From assembly GCA_029962745.1 (NCBI GenBank), contig CM057155.1, positions 30,748,896 to 30,812,895 on the forward strand: a DNA stretch of 64,000 nt. Direction: 5' to 3'. Positions 20,350 to 31,510 of this stretch are shown piece by piece. Positions within the stretch are counted from its first letter, which is position 1, and each line of letters opens with the position of its first letter. The translations under genes were made by a program, and so were the position numbers. The stretch comes from Echinometra lucunter. Taxonomy: Eukaryota; Echinodermata; Echinoidea; Camarodonta; Echinometridae. Under the pieces are notes generated by a model. It was not told where the DNA came from, searched no databases, and saw only the letters and a program-made list of their open reading frames with translations.

Positions 20350-21300
20350 GCTTTCTGGGTCTTTTTTTTAGGCCACTGATGCGAAGTGAAAAGAGCATGA
20401 TCACGGACAGAATAATGTTTATCTTCACTATACCCTTCTAACTTTTGATTTCAATAAAAATTAATCCACGGTCCACTACCTTTCGAAAACTAATTTTCTT
20501 TATTTTCTTTTAGCGTCATTCTAGATCTATTATTCCTCATCATTCCCGGCCTGGCCCTATCGATCGCCACCCCCGCCCTTGCCATAGAATTCGCTGCCCG
20601 TTAAGGGCTTTAATCACAATACTGAAAGCTATACCTTTGTTCTGTCTTTCTAAAACCCGGAAGGGGAGGGGAGGGGTGTAGGTCCTTTTGGTTATCTTTT
20701 CTTTGTCCTCTTTTTTAGCTTTTAAAAGTCATAAAACACTAAACACTGCTCAAGCCTTTTGAAAACTTCTTTCCTTCCTTTCTTATGTCGCAGTCACACC
20801 AACGAAACCGACTCCAGACCGATCAAAACTATTACGTTATTTTCAATGACATGCCATTGGTCGGTTTGGAGTCAGTTTCGTTGGTGTGACTGCGCATGCG
20901 AAATTAGCGTTTCATCTTCCTCCCTGCCCGGCCCCATCTCGACCCACACTCACACCCTAGCCCTTGGATTGCTTGTTCAATACTGTCATTTATTTTACAC
21001 TTTCCCCGGGTTTTGCAAATGTTAAAGAGAGACATCCCTTTATTACCAACCATGCCAGACACCGATGTCGTTCCAACAAGCTTCTTCTTTTCTTTGGTAT
21101 ATTCCGTTAACTCGCACTCCATCAAATCACAACCAAGACTTATCATTTTGGCTTTGGTCTAATTAATGACGCACCAATTATCATGAACATGAATTTAAAT
21201 ACATCCCTGTCTCTCTGTTTCTTCTTTCTTTCCTTTTTTTTCTCCTTTTTCCTCCTTTTTCTCTTTCTCTTTCATTACAATTTGGTATCATGTCAAATTT
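20350..21300. repeat. Diverged internal duplication, copy A
   Basis: Aligns in order with 22035-23660. Shared stretches include CACTGATGCGAA, AAAGAGCATGATCA, TCTAGATCTATTAT, CTTTGTTCTGTCTTTCTAAA and TTGTTCAATACT, with many substitutions and indels. Similarity extends leftward more weakly (TTAAGCTACA near 19571 and 21742). No conserved reading frame was seen. A 102-bp MITE occurs only in this copy. Confidence 0.78.
20791..20892. mobile_element. 102-bp palindromic MITE
   Basis: Perfect 18-bp inverted ends CAGTCACACCAACGAAAC, followed by further near-complementary sequence (GACTCCAGACCGATC with GGTCGGTTTGGAGTC). The element is absent at the corresponding place in duplication copy B near 23130, so its presence is polymorphic between the copies. 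Confidence 0.82.
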
Positions 21301-21512
21301 GCATATTGGATTACATGTCTCAATCAAGGGTCGTCCATTTTCTCTTATTAATATGAGTCATTAACCTCTTTCTAGTGTTTCTTTTCAATGACTGTTAAAT
21401 TTTTTTTTGCTAAAGTTTAAAACCGAAATCGTCATTATTTAACGTACCACCGCCACAATTCTTCTCCACAATAAACGGTTTCACCATGCAAACTTGTGAG
21501 ACGCCCAAACAC

Positions 21513-21575
21513 ATTCTTCTTCTTCTTCTTCTTCTTCTTCTTCTTCTTCTTCTTCTTCTTCTTCTTCTTCTTCTT
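21513..21575. repeat. (CTT)n microsatellite
   Basis: About 60 bp of TTC/CTT units inside the 5.6-kb nested element. Frames across it are poly-Leu artefacts. Confidence 0.95.
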
Positions 21576-22034
21576 CCTTTTCTCCTGATCCTTCTTCTTT
21601 TTTCTCCCTCTCTATCGTTTCTCCACTCTATCTGTTACGGAAACGAGTTCGAGCATTATTCAAAGGCGACGTATATCATCATGTTTATCTCCAAGTTTAT
21701 TTGGCCAATTTTGCAAAAGTATAGGCCTATAGTTTCCTTTGGTTAAGCTACATTTTTTCTCCATAAAAACGCAACCAAAGAAACGCAACCAAAGACATTT
21801 GTCTCCTCGACACCGTCTTCTCCTTTCTACTTATTCTTCCTCTCCGCTTTTTTATCTCTAGTCCCATTTTCTTCTCTGCCCGATTTAAATAAGCTACACT
21901 CAATACACTGAGTATTTGGCAGTTAGGTGTTTTTAAAGGATTAGAAATAACACTAGCAAATCCCTGTAATTCAACATCAACAAAAATCACTTTCAACTTT
22001 GTAGCGCTTTATATCGTTCTTTTTTTTTTTTTTT

Positions 22035-23660
22035 GAACGTGCTATCTGTTTTTTTAGGGTGCGTTCAAGCGATTTTTGAAGCGAGAATCAACATGAATCA
22101 CAAATCAAAACGCTGTTGCGACAGAGCGTTCAAGCGATATTTCATCAACGCCGATTCTTGCTCATTTCAAGCCCATCCACTGCGCATCGTACTGCGCAGT
22201 TTGACCCAGGAAGATCAACTTTACTCACATCATTTATTCGTCTCTATATTATGCTATCCTTTGTTTTTCATTCTATCTTCTTCTCTTTCCATCTTTTCTT
22301 ATGTTATTCTTTGTTTTTTCCTACCCTTTTTCTGTTTCCTTATGTCATTTATTTTAATCTTTTTCCTATCTTTCCTTGTTATTCTTTCTCTTCCCATCTT
22401 TCTTGTTATTCTTTGTTTTCTTCTTCTATCTTCTTCTTTTTGTCTTTTCCTGTTATTCTATGTTATTCCTTCTATCTCCTTATATTTCAGTCTCTTCTTA
22501 TGTTATTCGTTGTTTTCTCCTATCTTCTTTTCTAGCTTTCTGTATGTTGTTTGTTTTATCTTTCTTCAAACCTTGGTGTGAAAGCAACAGTAGAATCATG
22601 ATTGAGATCTCCGTTGCATTCAATCGATTTTTAGCGACCGTGGTTCTGCAGAATCATGATTCAAAACGTACCTTTTCAGCGTTTCATGTTTGCGTTTTGA
22701 AAGCCGTTTATTTTTACGACCTGCGAAAAATCGATTGAACGCAACCTTAGACACTGATGCGAATGAAAAGAGCATGATCATGAACAGAATGATGGCTATT
22801 CTCACTATACCCATCTTCATTTCAACTTTCAATAAAATTTAATCCATACTGTCAACCGCCTTTTGAAAACGTTTTTCCTTACTTTCTTTTAGAGGTCACT
22901 CTAGATCTATTATCCCCATCCCACCCCACCCTTACTATAGAATTCGCTGCCGTTTGTAGATGTATAAAGGCACGGCATTGATCAGAATCGCTGAAAGCTA
23001 TGGCTTTGTTCTGTCTTTCTAAAGCCCGGAAGGGGGAGAGGAGGGGTAGGTCCTTTCGGTTGTCTTTCCGATGTCCTCGTGTTAAAAGCTTTAATACATC
23101 ACAAAACACTCAAGGCTTTGGAAAACTTCTTTCCTTCCAAAGTGTTTCACTCTTTTATCCACGCGTTTATTTATCTTCCTCCCGGCCAGGCCCCATTCCA
23201 ACCCACAAACACCCCTGCCCATGGATTCCTTGTTCAATACTCTCATCCATTTCATTTTACACTTTCCGGGGAATTTGCAAATGTTCAAGAGAGCCCTTAC
23301 CAACCATGCCAAACCTAAATACCGAAGTAAATTTTGACGAGCTTTTTTTCTTTCTTTCTTTTCTTTAGTCTATTCCGTTAACTTCCCAACCTCCAAACCA
23401 CAACTAAGACTTTGTCTTATTAGTTTGACTTCGGTCTAAAATCACGCAACAATAATCATGGACATTATTTTACAGACCGCCCCCTCCCCTCCTTTGGTAA
23501 TTTCTCTTTCTGTTCCCCCTCTCTCTATCTCTTTCTATCTCGCCTTTCGCTCTCTCTCTCTCTCTCTCTTGTTCTTTCATTTCAATCTGGTATCATGTTA
23601 AAATTCAAATTTAAATAATCTTAATCAAGGTTTGTCCATTTTCTCAACTCTCATAAACAC
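22035..23660. repeat. Diverged internal duplication, copy B
   Basis: Partner of 20350-21300. It carries a 690-bp TTA-flanked MITE that copy A lacks, so copy A provides the empty site. Otherwise collinear T/C-rich non-coding sequence with a (CT)n tract near 23548-23570. Confidence 0.78.
22057..22746. mobile_element. 690-bp Harbinger-like MITE, TTA duplication
   Basis: The left end GGGTGCGTTCAAGCGATTTT and the inverted right end GGTTGCGTTCAATCGATTTT differ at two positions. TTA borders both (22054-22056, 22747-22749). The paralogous empty site near 20370 has a single TTAGGCCACTGATGCG. The interior is mainly low-complexity (T,C)n with mirrored AAAACGCTG/CAGCGTTT motifs. No transposase. Confidence 0.83.
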
Positions 23661-24679
23661 GAGTTTAGAAGGAGGGCATGCATGCGAGTTGTACTTCTTT
23701 CTGTTTAATCATTTACCCCTTTTCAGAAAAAAAAAATTACTTTTATTTTTCATCACTGTTCAAAAATTCTATAAATATTTCCATTTTTAAAAAAGTAACA
23801 GCACACGACGGAGACACATCTTTGTTATCTCCGTCAAACTAATAGTAATTCCAACCCGCTCAGGTTTTCCTTTTTTGCTTTCCTAAATCACGTTTTCGCT
23901 TCTGAAAAACCACACAACATTGCGTCATTCTTTGCTGAGATCACGTGACTATGAATGGCCAATTAGCGAAGGCGTGTGTCGCTAGGGGGCGGAGCTTAGC
24001 GCGGAGCCAAATTTGATCTTTAGATCTCGCTCGTGTGTCCGAAAAAGATCTGACTGACCGAAAAAAACACTCGCAGAAAATGTGCTTTTTCGACCCTTTC
24101 CCTTTATTGTTTTCGCTAGATTTTTTTACAGAGCATACTTGAAACATGGAAGATCCAGAAAATAAAGAAAACAAAATTTCGAAAAATTTGTAGTTTTTTA
24201 CTATTTTGCCCATTTTCTCGGCTTCTCTTCGCGCAACTTCTGTCTGATTTTGACGTGACGGGTCACATATAAGCCTATAAACTTAAAATATACATGTAGA
24301 ACACCTGGAGTTAGCAGTGTTTGTCATTTTCACAGAAAAAGAGAGGTTGGGAAGACAAGTCTGCAAAATTAGAAACATGTCCATGAATATGACATAGCAC
24401 AACAGAACATTTTTTTTGGGGGGGGGGGGAATATAGAAAGTCTCTGTGACTACATGCATGTTAGACAAAGAGTTCCATGGAAGTAAATCCCTTTCATTTT
24501 TAATAAATAATCAGTATTTTTCTCTTGGTATGTCATTGTTAATTGTGAGAGTCTAACATGACCGGGGGGGGGGGGGGGGTGATTTATTTCGTTATCCTTG
24601 ATTTTGTCAACTTTCTCCCCATCTTTTGCATTAATGAATCTGTGTATTGATATGCAGTTTCCCTCTATATTTTTTGCAG

Positions 24680-26436
24680 CACAAAGTCTTTTACAGTAAG
24701 AATCTGTCTACAAAGACACACAAGCCAAGATTCAAGAGGTGGCCAGCAAACCTGACGTATCTGGTAATTTTTTTTAATTTTTTTTAATTTTTACTTCTTC
24801 TTCCATCAACTCTGATATGAACTTATAGATTCCACAGTTTTAGATAGGAAATGAAAAAGTGATAACCAACTTTTGACACTTTTGTAGGTATATTTATACA
24901 TAGCCACTAGCTACACCCCCCCCCATAAAAAACAACATTCTTTTTTTTTATATGCGTAAATATCAAGGCAAGCACATGTTTTTTCCTGTCAAGGTTGTTT
25001 TGCTACCAGATTAATTCTGTAACGATTATCACCATTCATTTATTAATTTAATTCATCACCGTATTTTCTTTCATTATTTAAAGCAATATTATTATTGTCA
25101 TAATTATTCTAATCATTACTCTCATTTTTCTTATTTTTTTTATTCATTTGAATTTTCATTTTTGTTTCTTGTCCTTACCAAAGAATATCCTATTGCCAAA
25201 TCTTCTTAAATAAATTGCAAAATACAGTATCCTTTTCCTTTCTTTAATTTACAGTAGAAGGTGCTAAATGTATCAGGAGATGAGCCATTTAAGATCAAGA
25301 CTGTTCTAAGAGACGCAGCTACAAGAGAAAGAAGGATGGAAAGTATGAAATTGAAGTGGTGCCAACCCCTTGGAAAAAAACTTTCTGATGTACCAGTGGT
25401 CTTCATTTCACGTGTATGCAACATGCGTGAGAGTAAGTTACACTCTAAAAACAAATCAGTCAAAATGACTAGATGACTAGTCAGCTGGGTGCAACTGATA
25501 TATCTAGTCATAAAAGTTACTACATTCTCATCAAAATACTACTAGAAAATAGTCACAAATGACTGAAATAAAGTAAAAAAAAAAAAAAAAAAAAAAAAGA
25601 CTAGTATTTTAGCTGCACCAAGCTGACCCTTTTATCTAGTCCTTTTATACTGATTTTTTTTTAAGAGTGTATTTTCAGTTTTATTTGTAATTAATTATAT
25701 AGCACAGAATGATTATTTTACCCCGGCATCCCATTTTTGGAATCAGGACTTTGTAGAGAAGTTTTTGAATATCTTATAAATCATTTGAGTTAGTTTATGG
25801 GGAAAACCATTCATATTTCAATCTCCTAAGAACTAAAAAAATACTACCTAACTATATGAAAGCTTGTCTTGGTTATGGAAAATCATTCTGATTTGGAAAT
25901 ATATGAAAACAACCAAATGTTTATAAAGGATGGCTGATAGTTACTTGCCAAGTTGTGCCGCTTTGTCATCATATTTTAGTTATGTTTTGTTTTTGTTTTT
26001 TTAAGTAGATTTCAGGAACTATAATATGGTGTCAGAATTCACAGAGTGATTTACCTTAACTCTGCCATGTCTGCCTTGTGCCTATTTCACAACAGATATT
26101 ATGTCCCAGCAATCCTATATAAGTCAATTTGACAATTATTTTAGCCTGGTTTGAAAAAAAAAAAGATACATGTAATGCTTGCTGATGGGCTGGTGTATTT
26201 GTGTCATTGTTTCATTTCTTTTCTTTTCTTTTCTTTTTATAGGGAGCTGTGCAGATCTTCTGTGGAATGTAGAATTCATGACCCAGTTTCAGGCTGATAG
26301 ACAAAAAAGTTCTGAAGAGCTAAAGAGAGACAAAAGAAAATGCAAGTTCCCCATGTCGTATGGCAGTGTGTCTTCCCCAGTCCATCAGTATCCAACATTA
26401 TCATCTGTGCCACCAAAACCCATCCCATGGTCATGA
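24680..26436 (+). CDS. Unrecognised spliced gene, three coding exons visible (5' incomplete)
   Basis: Three exons with splice signals in compatible phase: 24680-24763 (after TTTTTTGCAG, before GTAATT), 25258-25432 (after TTTACAGTAG, before GTAAGT) and 26243-26436 (after a TTTTCTTTTTATAG tract), ending in TGA. The joined product is at least 150 residues. Exon 1 gives HKVFYSKNLSTKTHKPRFKR. Exon 2 includes SGDEPFKIKTVLRDAATRER and WCQPLGKKLSDVPVVFISRV. Exon 3 starts SCADLLWNVEFMTQFQADRQ and ends VPPKPIPWS. It is basic, with no domain I recognise. A MITE starts only 6 nt after the exon 2 boundary. AATAAA at 27205-27210 may be its poly(A) signal. It could be a transposon-borne gene or a captured host fragment. 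Upstream exons were not found. Confidence 0.55.
25439..25671. mobile_element. CACTCTAAAA-type MITE, copy 1
   Basis: Ends TACACTCTAAAAACAAATCA and (inverted) TACACTCTTAAAAAAAAATC; inner mirrored GTCAGCTGGGTGCAAC and GCACCAAGCTGAC. TA at each edge may be the target duplication (mariner-like). A poly(A) stretch of about 24 lies in the middle. Same family as 58442-58702. It sits in the intron after exon 2 of the spliced gene. Confidence 0.8.
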
Positions 26437-28016
26437 TGGTTCTTACAGCGGCACGCCCCTTCCCAAGATCAGGAATTTAAGCAGATGATCTCAAATCAGA
26501 CTTCAAAAGAGGCATTTGACTATAAAATGACATTATTTTTTTCACTTCAGCATTCTGAATTTTACCTTGGAGTTATAAGAAAGACTTTCTACAGTGGGAC
26601 AAATTTTACAACACCCGAGTCTGAGCGAATTTCGACGTTATATCTATGAAATCATATTTCATGCCAATGTGTCACAAATTTAAGTACACGCCACGAGTCC
26701 TACGGCCCACACGTTTTTTGATGTTTAATCACCTGGTTGTTATTAGTAATTAAAAATTAACTTGTCAATGTCATGCAGGGGTCGTGAAAGGGGGGGGGGG
26801 GTGATGCAGCCCTCCTTCGCTCACAATTCAAAAAGAATACAGACAAAACAAAAACACCTTGTTTCTAAATTGTTAATTGGTCATTTTAGTTTACAAAACC
26901 ATATAACCCCAAGATCTTCAGGCTGTCAGGAAGCTACAGTTTTTCAAAACGTGTTTTGCGGCCCCTGTCACGGGCATACTAAGAACAAGAACTCGAATCA
27001 TATATCAAATCAAATGTGTTTTTATAAAAATAGTGATGATAATACATAGGATTTCTATAGCATTTTTTCCATTTTTATTAAATGTCTTTATCTTGAAATG
27101 TGTCTTTTGTATGTCGGTATATAGGTTACTTTATGTTGTATTATTTTTATTCATTTATGTACCTTACCATGCCCAAAGACACATTTTTGTGTATTTTATA
27201 TGACAATAAATTATCTTGAAATCTTGAAATGTTATTGATATTTAATTCAAGGACTACATATTATTAAAGTTGCTATTTTTTTTTTTGGAACAAAATATCC
27301 CCATAGTTTTTTAGAACTTAATTTTTAAGATCTTGCTTCCCTTGAATTTCATGCAGATAATAAAATGCCAGAAAGACAATGTATTCAGACATTGCTCATT
27401 TGATATTGTTTGACAGTCACTTGGGTACTACTCACCCAAACAGATATTCTTCCCCTGTCTGCTCTGACCTAATCTGCTCCACAATATTATTGTGCTTTGC
27501 TTTCCTAATTTATTGTAGCACCACATCTGTAAACTGGTTTCTGGTCCTGTAATTTGTTAATTGTTCTGTATTTTTGCAGTTTGCTGAGTGGGGACTTTCA
27601 TTTTTAAATTAAATTTCCTGTCATAGAAAAACAATATGATGTGCTTTTTTGACATAACCATTTGGCCTTTGCTGTCGATTGAGTCTTGGAAGGTATATTT
27701 CGCGATATCCGGGGGGGGGGGGGGGGGGGGGGTTGGCAAGCTGTATTTTGTATAATTGCTTTGACATCATAGACCCTTTGGGGGTAAATTATTTGCACTT
27801 TAATGAAGTGTGTGTCTTTATACATCACGGTGAGTACCTAACACATACATGTCCTCTCACTGATATATTGTTTGCTTGAATAATGCATTTTGCGTGTACT
27901 CAAAGGTATTTGAATTTTGAAGATGTTTGCAGTATTCATACTTGTCCTTGAAGGATTTGAATAGCAGTATTTAAAAAAAGGTTTTGTTCTGTGAAAAATT
28001 TGTTATTATTTTAATT
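26437..28016. other. Possible 3'UTR or retroposon tail, then G22 tract
   Basis: 26437-27235 follows the stop of the spliced gene and ends with ATGCCCAAAGACAC, AATAAA (27205) and a doubled TCTTGAAA. It may be that gene's 3' end, or alternatively a retroposon 3' tail. A run of 22 G lies at 27711-27732. No other gene supported. Confidence 0.4.
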
Positions 28017-28378
28017 CACCGGCGTAAATCCACTTTGAGGAGTGGGGGGGATGATTGACTTTTTTGACGATTTTTTTTTTTCTGTCGATCTCACACTTAA
28101 GTATAAGCACACACCCTCACTGACACACATTTTAATATTTATTTTGCGAGCGAGCGAGCCAAAAATAACCACTTTTTTGGTTTTCAATCGCATTTTCATA
28201 TAGAAATTCTAAAATATGATGGTTGTTTATGACAGATATTCAAAGATTTTACTAACAGATTAATTGAAATATATTTTCTTTCTTAAAAAGTGGGGGGGAT
28301 ATTTGTACACGCCATCCCCCCCTCTCCAAAAAGGGGGGATATATCCCCCCATCCCCCCCCCCCGGGATTTACGCCAAT
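28017..28378. mobile_element. CCGGCGTAAATCC-ended dispersed repeat, copy 1
   Basis: Starts CACCGGCGTAAATCCACTTT and closes with CGGGATTTACGCCAATG, so the ends are inverted. It shares TCACACTTAAGTA, TTTTGCGAGCGAGCG and ATAACCACTT with the copy at 42736-43171 in the same order and orientation. G and C runs lie just inside the right end. Confidence 0.8.
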
Positions 28379-28731
28379 GTTTCAATTACAGTCATATTCA
28401 TAACTGGACTCCTTTTAAATGAAGAGAGTTGTAAAATGAGAGAAATAGAGAGAGAACCTAGAAAGAGAGGGGGATATAGAGATTGGGAAATACATTTTCT
28501 CTTCTCAACCATGAGTTCATGAATTGTGCAAGTGTTGAATGGGAGTAAAGGTGACGCATTAAAACTTTTATGGAACACGAGTACTTAACAAAGAATTTTA
28601 ATGAAGGGAGTGATAGAGACAGACAGACGGAAAGGAACAGAAGGGGGGGGGGGAGCGACGAAAAGGGATTATCTTATCAATTGTACATTGTGCACTTGTG
28701 CGATCGGGGTACACATGATGCAATGCAAAAC

Positions 28732-28734
28732 TTT

Positions 28735-28769
<35 letters not shown>

Positions 28770-28962
28770 TAATAATAATATGCAATATTTATATAGCGCT
28801 TAATACAAATGTTTCTAAGCGCTGTATATCATTACCCCGGCTTTAGCACGGCTACCCTGATCAGGCGCTCGAGCATTCATAGAATTCATAGAATTTCTTC
28901 CTACCCATTTACTACACCTGGGTGGAGAGTGACAAATGTAGATAAACGTCTTTAGGGAAAAC
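28732..28962 (-). mobile_element. Retroposon remnant with AGCGCTTAATA tail and (AAT)n
   Basis: (AAT)n at 28737-28780, then TTTATATAGCGCTTAATACA, CTAAGCGCTGTATATCATTACCCCGG split over two short blocks, and CACCTGGGTGGAGAGTG. The same blocks in the same order occur at 36138-36450. The microsatellite marks the 3' tail, so the element reads on the minus strand. The tRNA-like head is missing here. Confidence 0.7.
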
Positions 28963-29219
28963 TAATAAGTGATTCCCAAATCAAAATGATTAATTTCCTT
29001 CTTGATCTTTGCATATTTTTTTCTCAAGATTTCTTGATGAGTTTCAAATGAATTCCATCACGACATTCTTATCTTCGAAAACGACCCAATATGCTGACCG
29101 GCACGTTTTTTTAGGTCATGTCGTGACTGGTGTGCACGAATTTTTATTGGATTATCGTGTCGGATATCGGATGTCGTGTCGTTTTGTCGAATGTCGGATC
29201 CGGTGTGTGGAGGCCTTTA

Positions 29220-29900
29220 CACTAAATACGGAATGGCATATAACAGACGAATTTTCTGCTGCTTTGTGCCCGGCAGACGCCTCCAAAGAGTGGCCTGAGG
29301 GCCTTTTTCGTATGTTTGATGCAGGTTAAAAATTCTAGTTACTACTAATTACCACTTAAAACCAATTTTTGAAATGGTCAGGTCGATCTTACAGACTACC
29401 GGATGCAAAATGGCAGACAAATTTCCCGCTGCTTTGTGCCCGGAAGACGCCCAAAAGAGTGGCCTGAGAGCCCTTTGCATATGTTTGACGCACTTAACAT
29501 CTTAGATGTCACTTAAAACCAGTGTGAAAGGGTCAGGTCTTTGTTACAGATTACCGAATGGGCCATGGCAGACAAATTTCCCCCTGCTTTTTGCCCGGAA
29601 GACGCCCCAAAGAGTGGCCCGAGGGCCCTTTTTCGTATGTTTGACCCAGTTAACATCTTAGGTATCACTTACAACCAGTTGGGAATGGTCCGGTCCACCT
29701 TACAAGCTACCGAAAGGGCTATGAAAGACAAAATTTCCAAATTTCCGAAAGGGTACACCAAAAGGGCCCAAACGAAGGAGGTAAAACTTGAAACAAATTT
29801 GAAATAAATTTCTGAATTGAAACACTGACCGGACTACGCAGGACAAATTTTCTGCTGCTTTGTCACTTTGGGGCCTATGAGACGACCCAAAACGTGACCC
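29220..29900 (+). repeat. Tandem units in the left foldback arm
   Basis: CAGAC(G/A)AATTT, CTGCTTTGTGCCCGG and AGACGCC recur at about 29244, 29414 and 29571, with decayed units near 29727 and 29840. That gives a unit of about 157-170 bp. The units also share GAGTGGCC, CATATGTTTGACGCA-like and CACTTAAAACCAGT phrases. The inverted set lies at 32100-32790. Confidence 0.83.
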
Positions 29901-30155
29901 AAAGGCCCCTTTCTGAAGCTCTGACCCAGATTAAATATTCAAGCTACCATCTAACACCAATAGCCAAGGCTTATCTGAGAGAATAGGAAATGCGTCTTTT
30001 CAGTCAAATTTCTAGTGCTTATAAGCAGCCTGACATCGAAACGGGACTGCAGTCAAACGAGAAAGTTGTTTTTTTTTTAAAGAAGAAATTTGCTGCTGTT
30101 CGACTGAATACAACGGTAATTGGATGGTATGCCACAAATTGCTGTGCTTGTGAGG

Positions 30156-30375
30156 CAGTGGCGGATTCAGGCGGGGGCTCCAAGGGCGCGTGCCCCCTCT
30201 ATAATTTCTCTGTTTTGTGATATTTTTTTTTACTCTTCGGATCACCTTAAATAGAGCGCAAGCTTTTTAAAGAAAAATTATAACACACATTTTTCACTAA
30301 ATTAGTCACACATCGCACCACATTTTATTGTAAAAAGCGCCCCACCCCTTACTTCAAGATTTTACTCCGCCACTG
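30156..30375. mobile_element. 220-bp MITE in the left foldback arm
   Basis: Inverted ends CAGTGGCGGA/TCCGCCACTG. The right arm of the foldback lacks this segment: it goes straight from the TGTTTGTAA-like sequence to CCATGGATACCGTGG. The MITE is therefore younger than the arms. Confidence 0.78.
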
Positions 30376-31510
30376 TTGTAGGCCTGGCATGGATACCGTG
30401 GATTTCTATTTATTATTTACAATGGATGCCATCCTAAACCAATTTCAAATTAACATGATTAAAGTATGAAGGCAATCAGAGGACGACACATGCAAGAGTA
30501 AGACAGATATCCTACCGTTTATTGCATGCCAGATACCCAAGTATTAATATGGGCTATACATTGCCTCAGATTACATATCGAAGTTGCCGCATAAAAACAA
30601 ATTCAGGATGGGTTGTTTTAACAAATGACGGGCCTTGCCAGCTGCTTATGGCTCGCGGAATGTCCCCAAAACCCCTGGGGTATATTTAAGTGACCCCCCG
30701 CCCCAATTTGTGACACAATGCCCAATTTCGTAGCTTTTGACAAAAGTTGAAACATCCAGGCTGAGATGTGAGGTTAACCTTATATATTGGCCATGGAAAT
30801 AAACTAGACAGGCAACAACTAGCCGATAAAAGAGGGGGAAATGGTATTGATCAATAAGAATTTCAGCAGAACTGCTATTAAATCATGTAATTGCTTGAAA
30901 TGCATTTTGAGAAATATCCTTAACAAAGATCTGTGTTTCCTTTTCTTAGTCATTGCTGCATATCAGAACTGGAACCATGAGCACTGGACATAAGTAGAGT
31001 TTTATTGCGATAACTTGGATATCTAACTTGACTATCTGGTGCAAACCTTCGAAAGGGGGAGGGGTGTTTTCATATAAGGGCGTCTCTCAAGTACAAGGCA
31101 CCAGGAAATCTTTCTTGAATTAAAAGCCTTTCAATGATTAAAACCGGTTTCAGCTGGTATATCCCCTCAAATAATCCCCCGTACCCATGATGAGGTAGCC
31201 ATGTTGTCACCATGATGGTATACCGTCAATTTCATGTACCATGGGTGCACTGGTAATCCCCCATTTTTTTCGAAAGTTTGCCTTATAAAGATATTACAGG
31301 ATGGTAGGGTTTTTTCCTATACCTGCTATTCTTTATGACAAGGTAAATCTCGCTCACTTGAAAGCTCATTTGGGGGGCTTTGGGGTGACTGGGGTGTCTA
31401 ACTAACAGAAAATTTGTCGGTAATGTCAAATTCCGTGGTTTGTAAGATCAACACGAGAATGCGATAACAGCGATTTTTAATTCGGGTGAAAAGTTTGAAA
31501 GAGGGCCTCT

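Larger units (their letters stand above)
18677..24267. mobile_element. Nested 5.6-kb element, 32-bp perfect TIRs, TA duplication
   Basis: Identical 32-bp inverted ends beginning TGTGACCCGTCACGTCAAAA lie at 18677-18708 and 24236-24267, each bordered by TA (18675-18676 and 24268-24269). No other copy of this terminus was noticed in the window, which favours one element over two unrelated MITEs. TA duplication suggests a Tc1/mariner-like mobiliser, but no transposase is present. The interior is T/C-rich and holds a diverged duplication, two small MITEs and a (CTT)n tract (21513-21575). Confidence 0.72.
16914..29216. mobile_element. 12.3-kb non-autonomous DNA transposon, 45-bp perfect TIRs, TTA duplication
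   Basis: Ends are 16914-16958 and 29172-29216. Both begin AGGCCTCCACACACCGGATC and are identical over 45 bp in inverted orientation. TTA lies at 16911-16913 and 29217-29219. The uninterrupted right arm of the host foldback element reads GGCCCATTACACTGAAT at the same place, so a single insertion explains both ends. Subterminal regions share TTCGTGCACAC-like and CACGACA motifs. A 3-bp TTA/TAA duplication fits the PIF/Harbinger superfamily, but no DDE transposase or Myb-like protein is legible inside. Contents: an 18060-18156 hairpin, a nested 5.6-kb element, a spliced gene fragment and several MITEs. Confidence 0.82.

Noticed and set aside
22033..22738. Ser/Phe/Leu-rich frames of 120-182 codons
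   Set aside because: They lie in the T/C-rich low-complexity interior of a TTA-flanked MITE and are open in overlapping frames.
29009..29807. Frames of about 90-106 codons in the foldback arm
   Set aside because: They follow the ~160-bp tandem units, are not conserved as protein between units, and are interrupted differently in the other arm.
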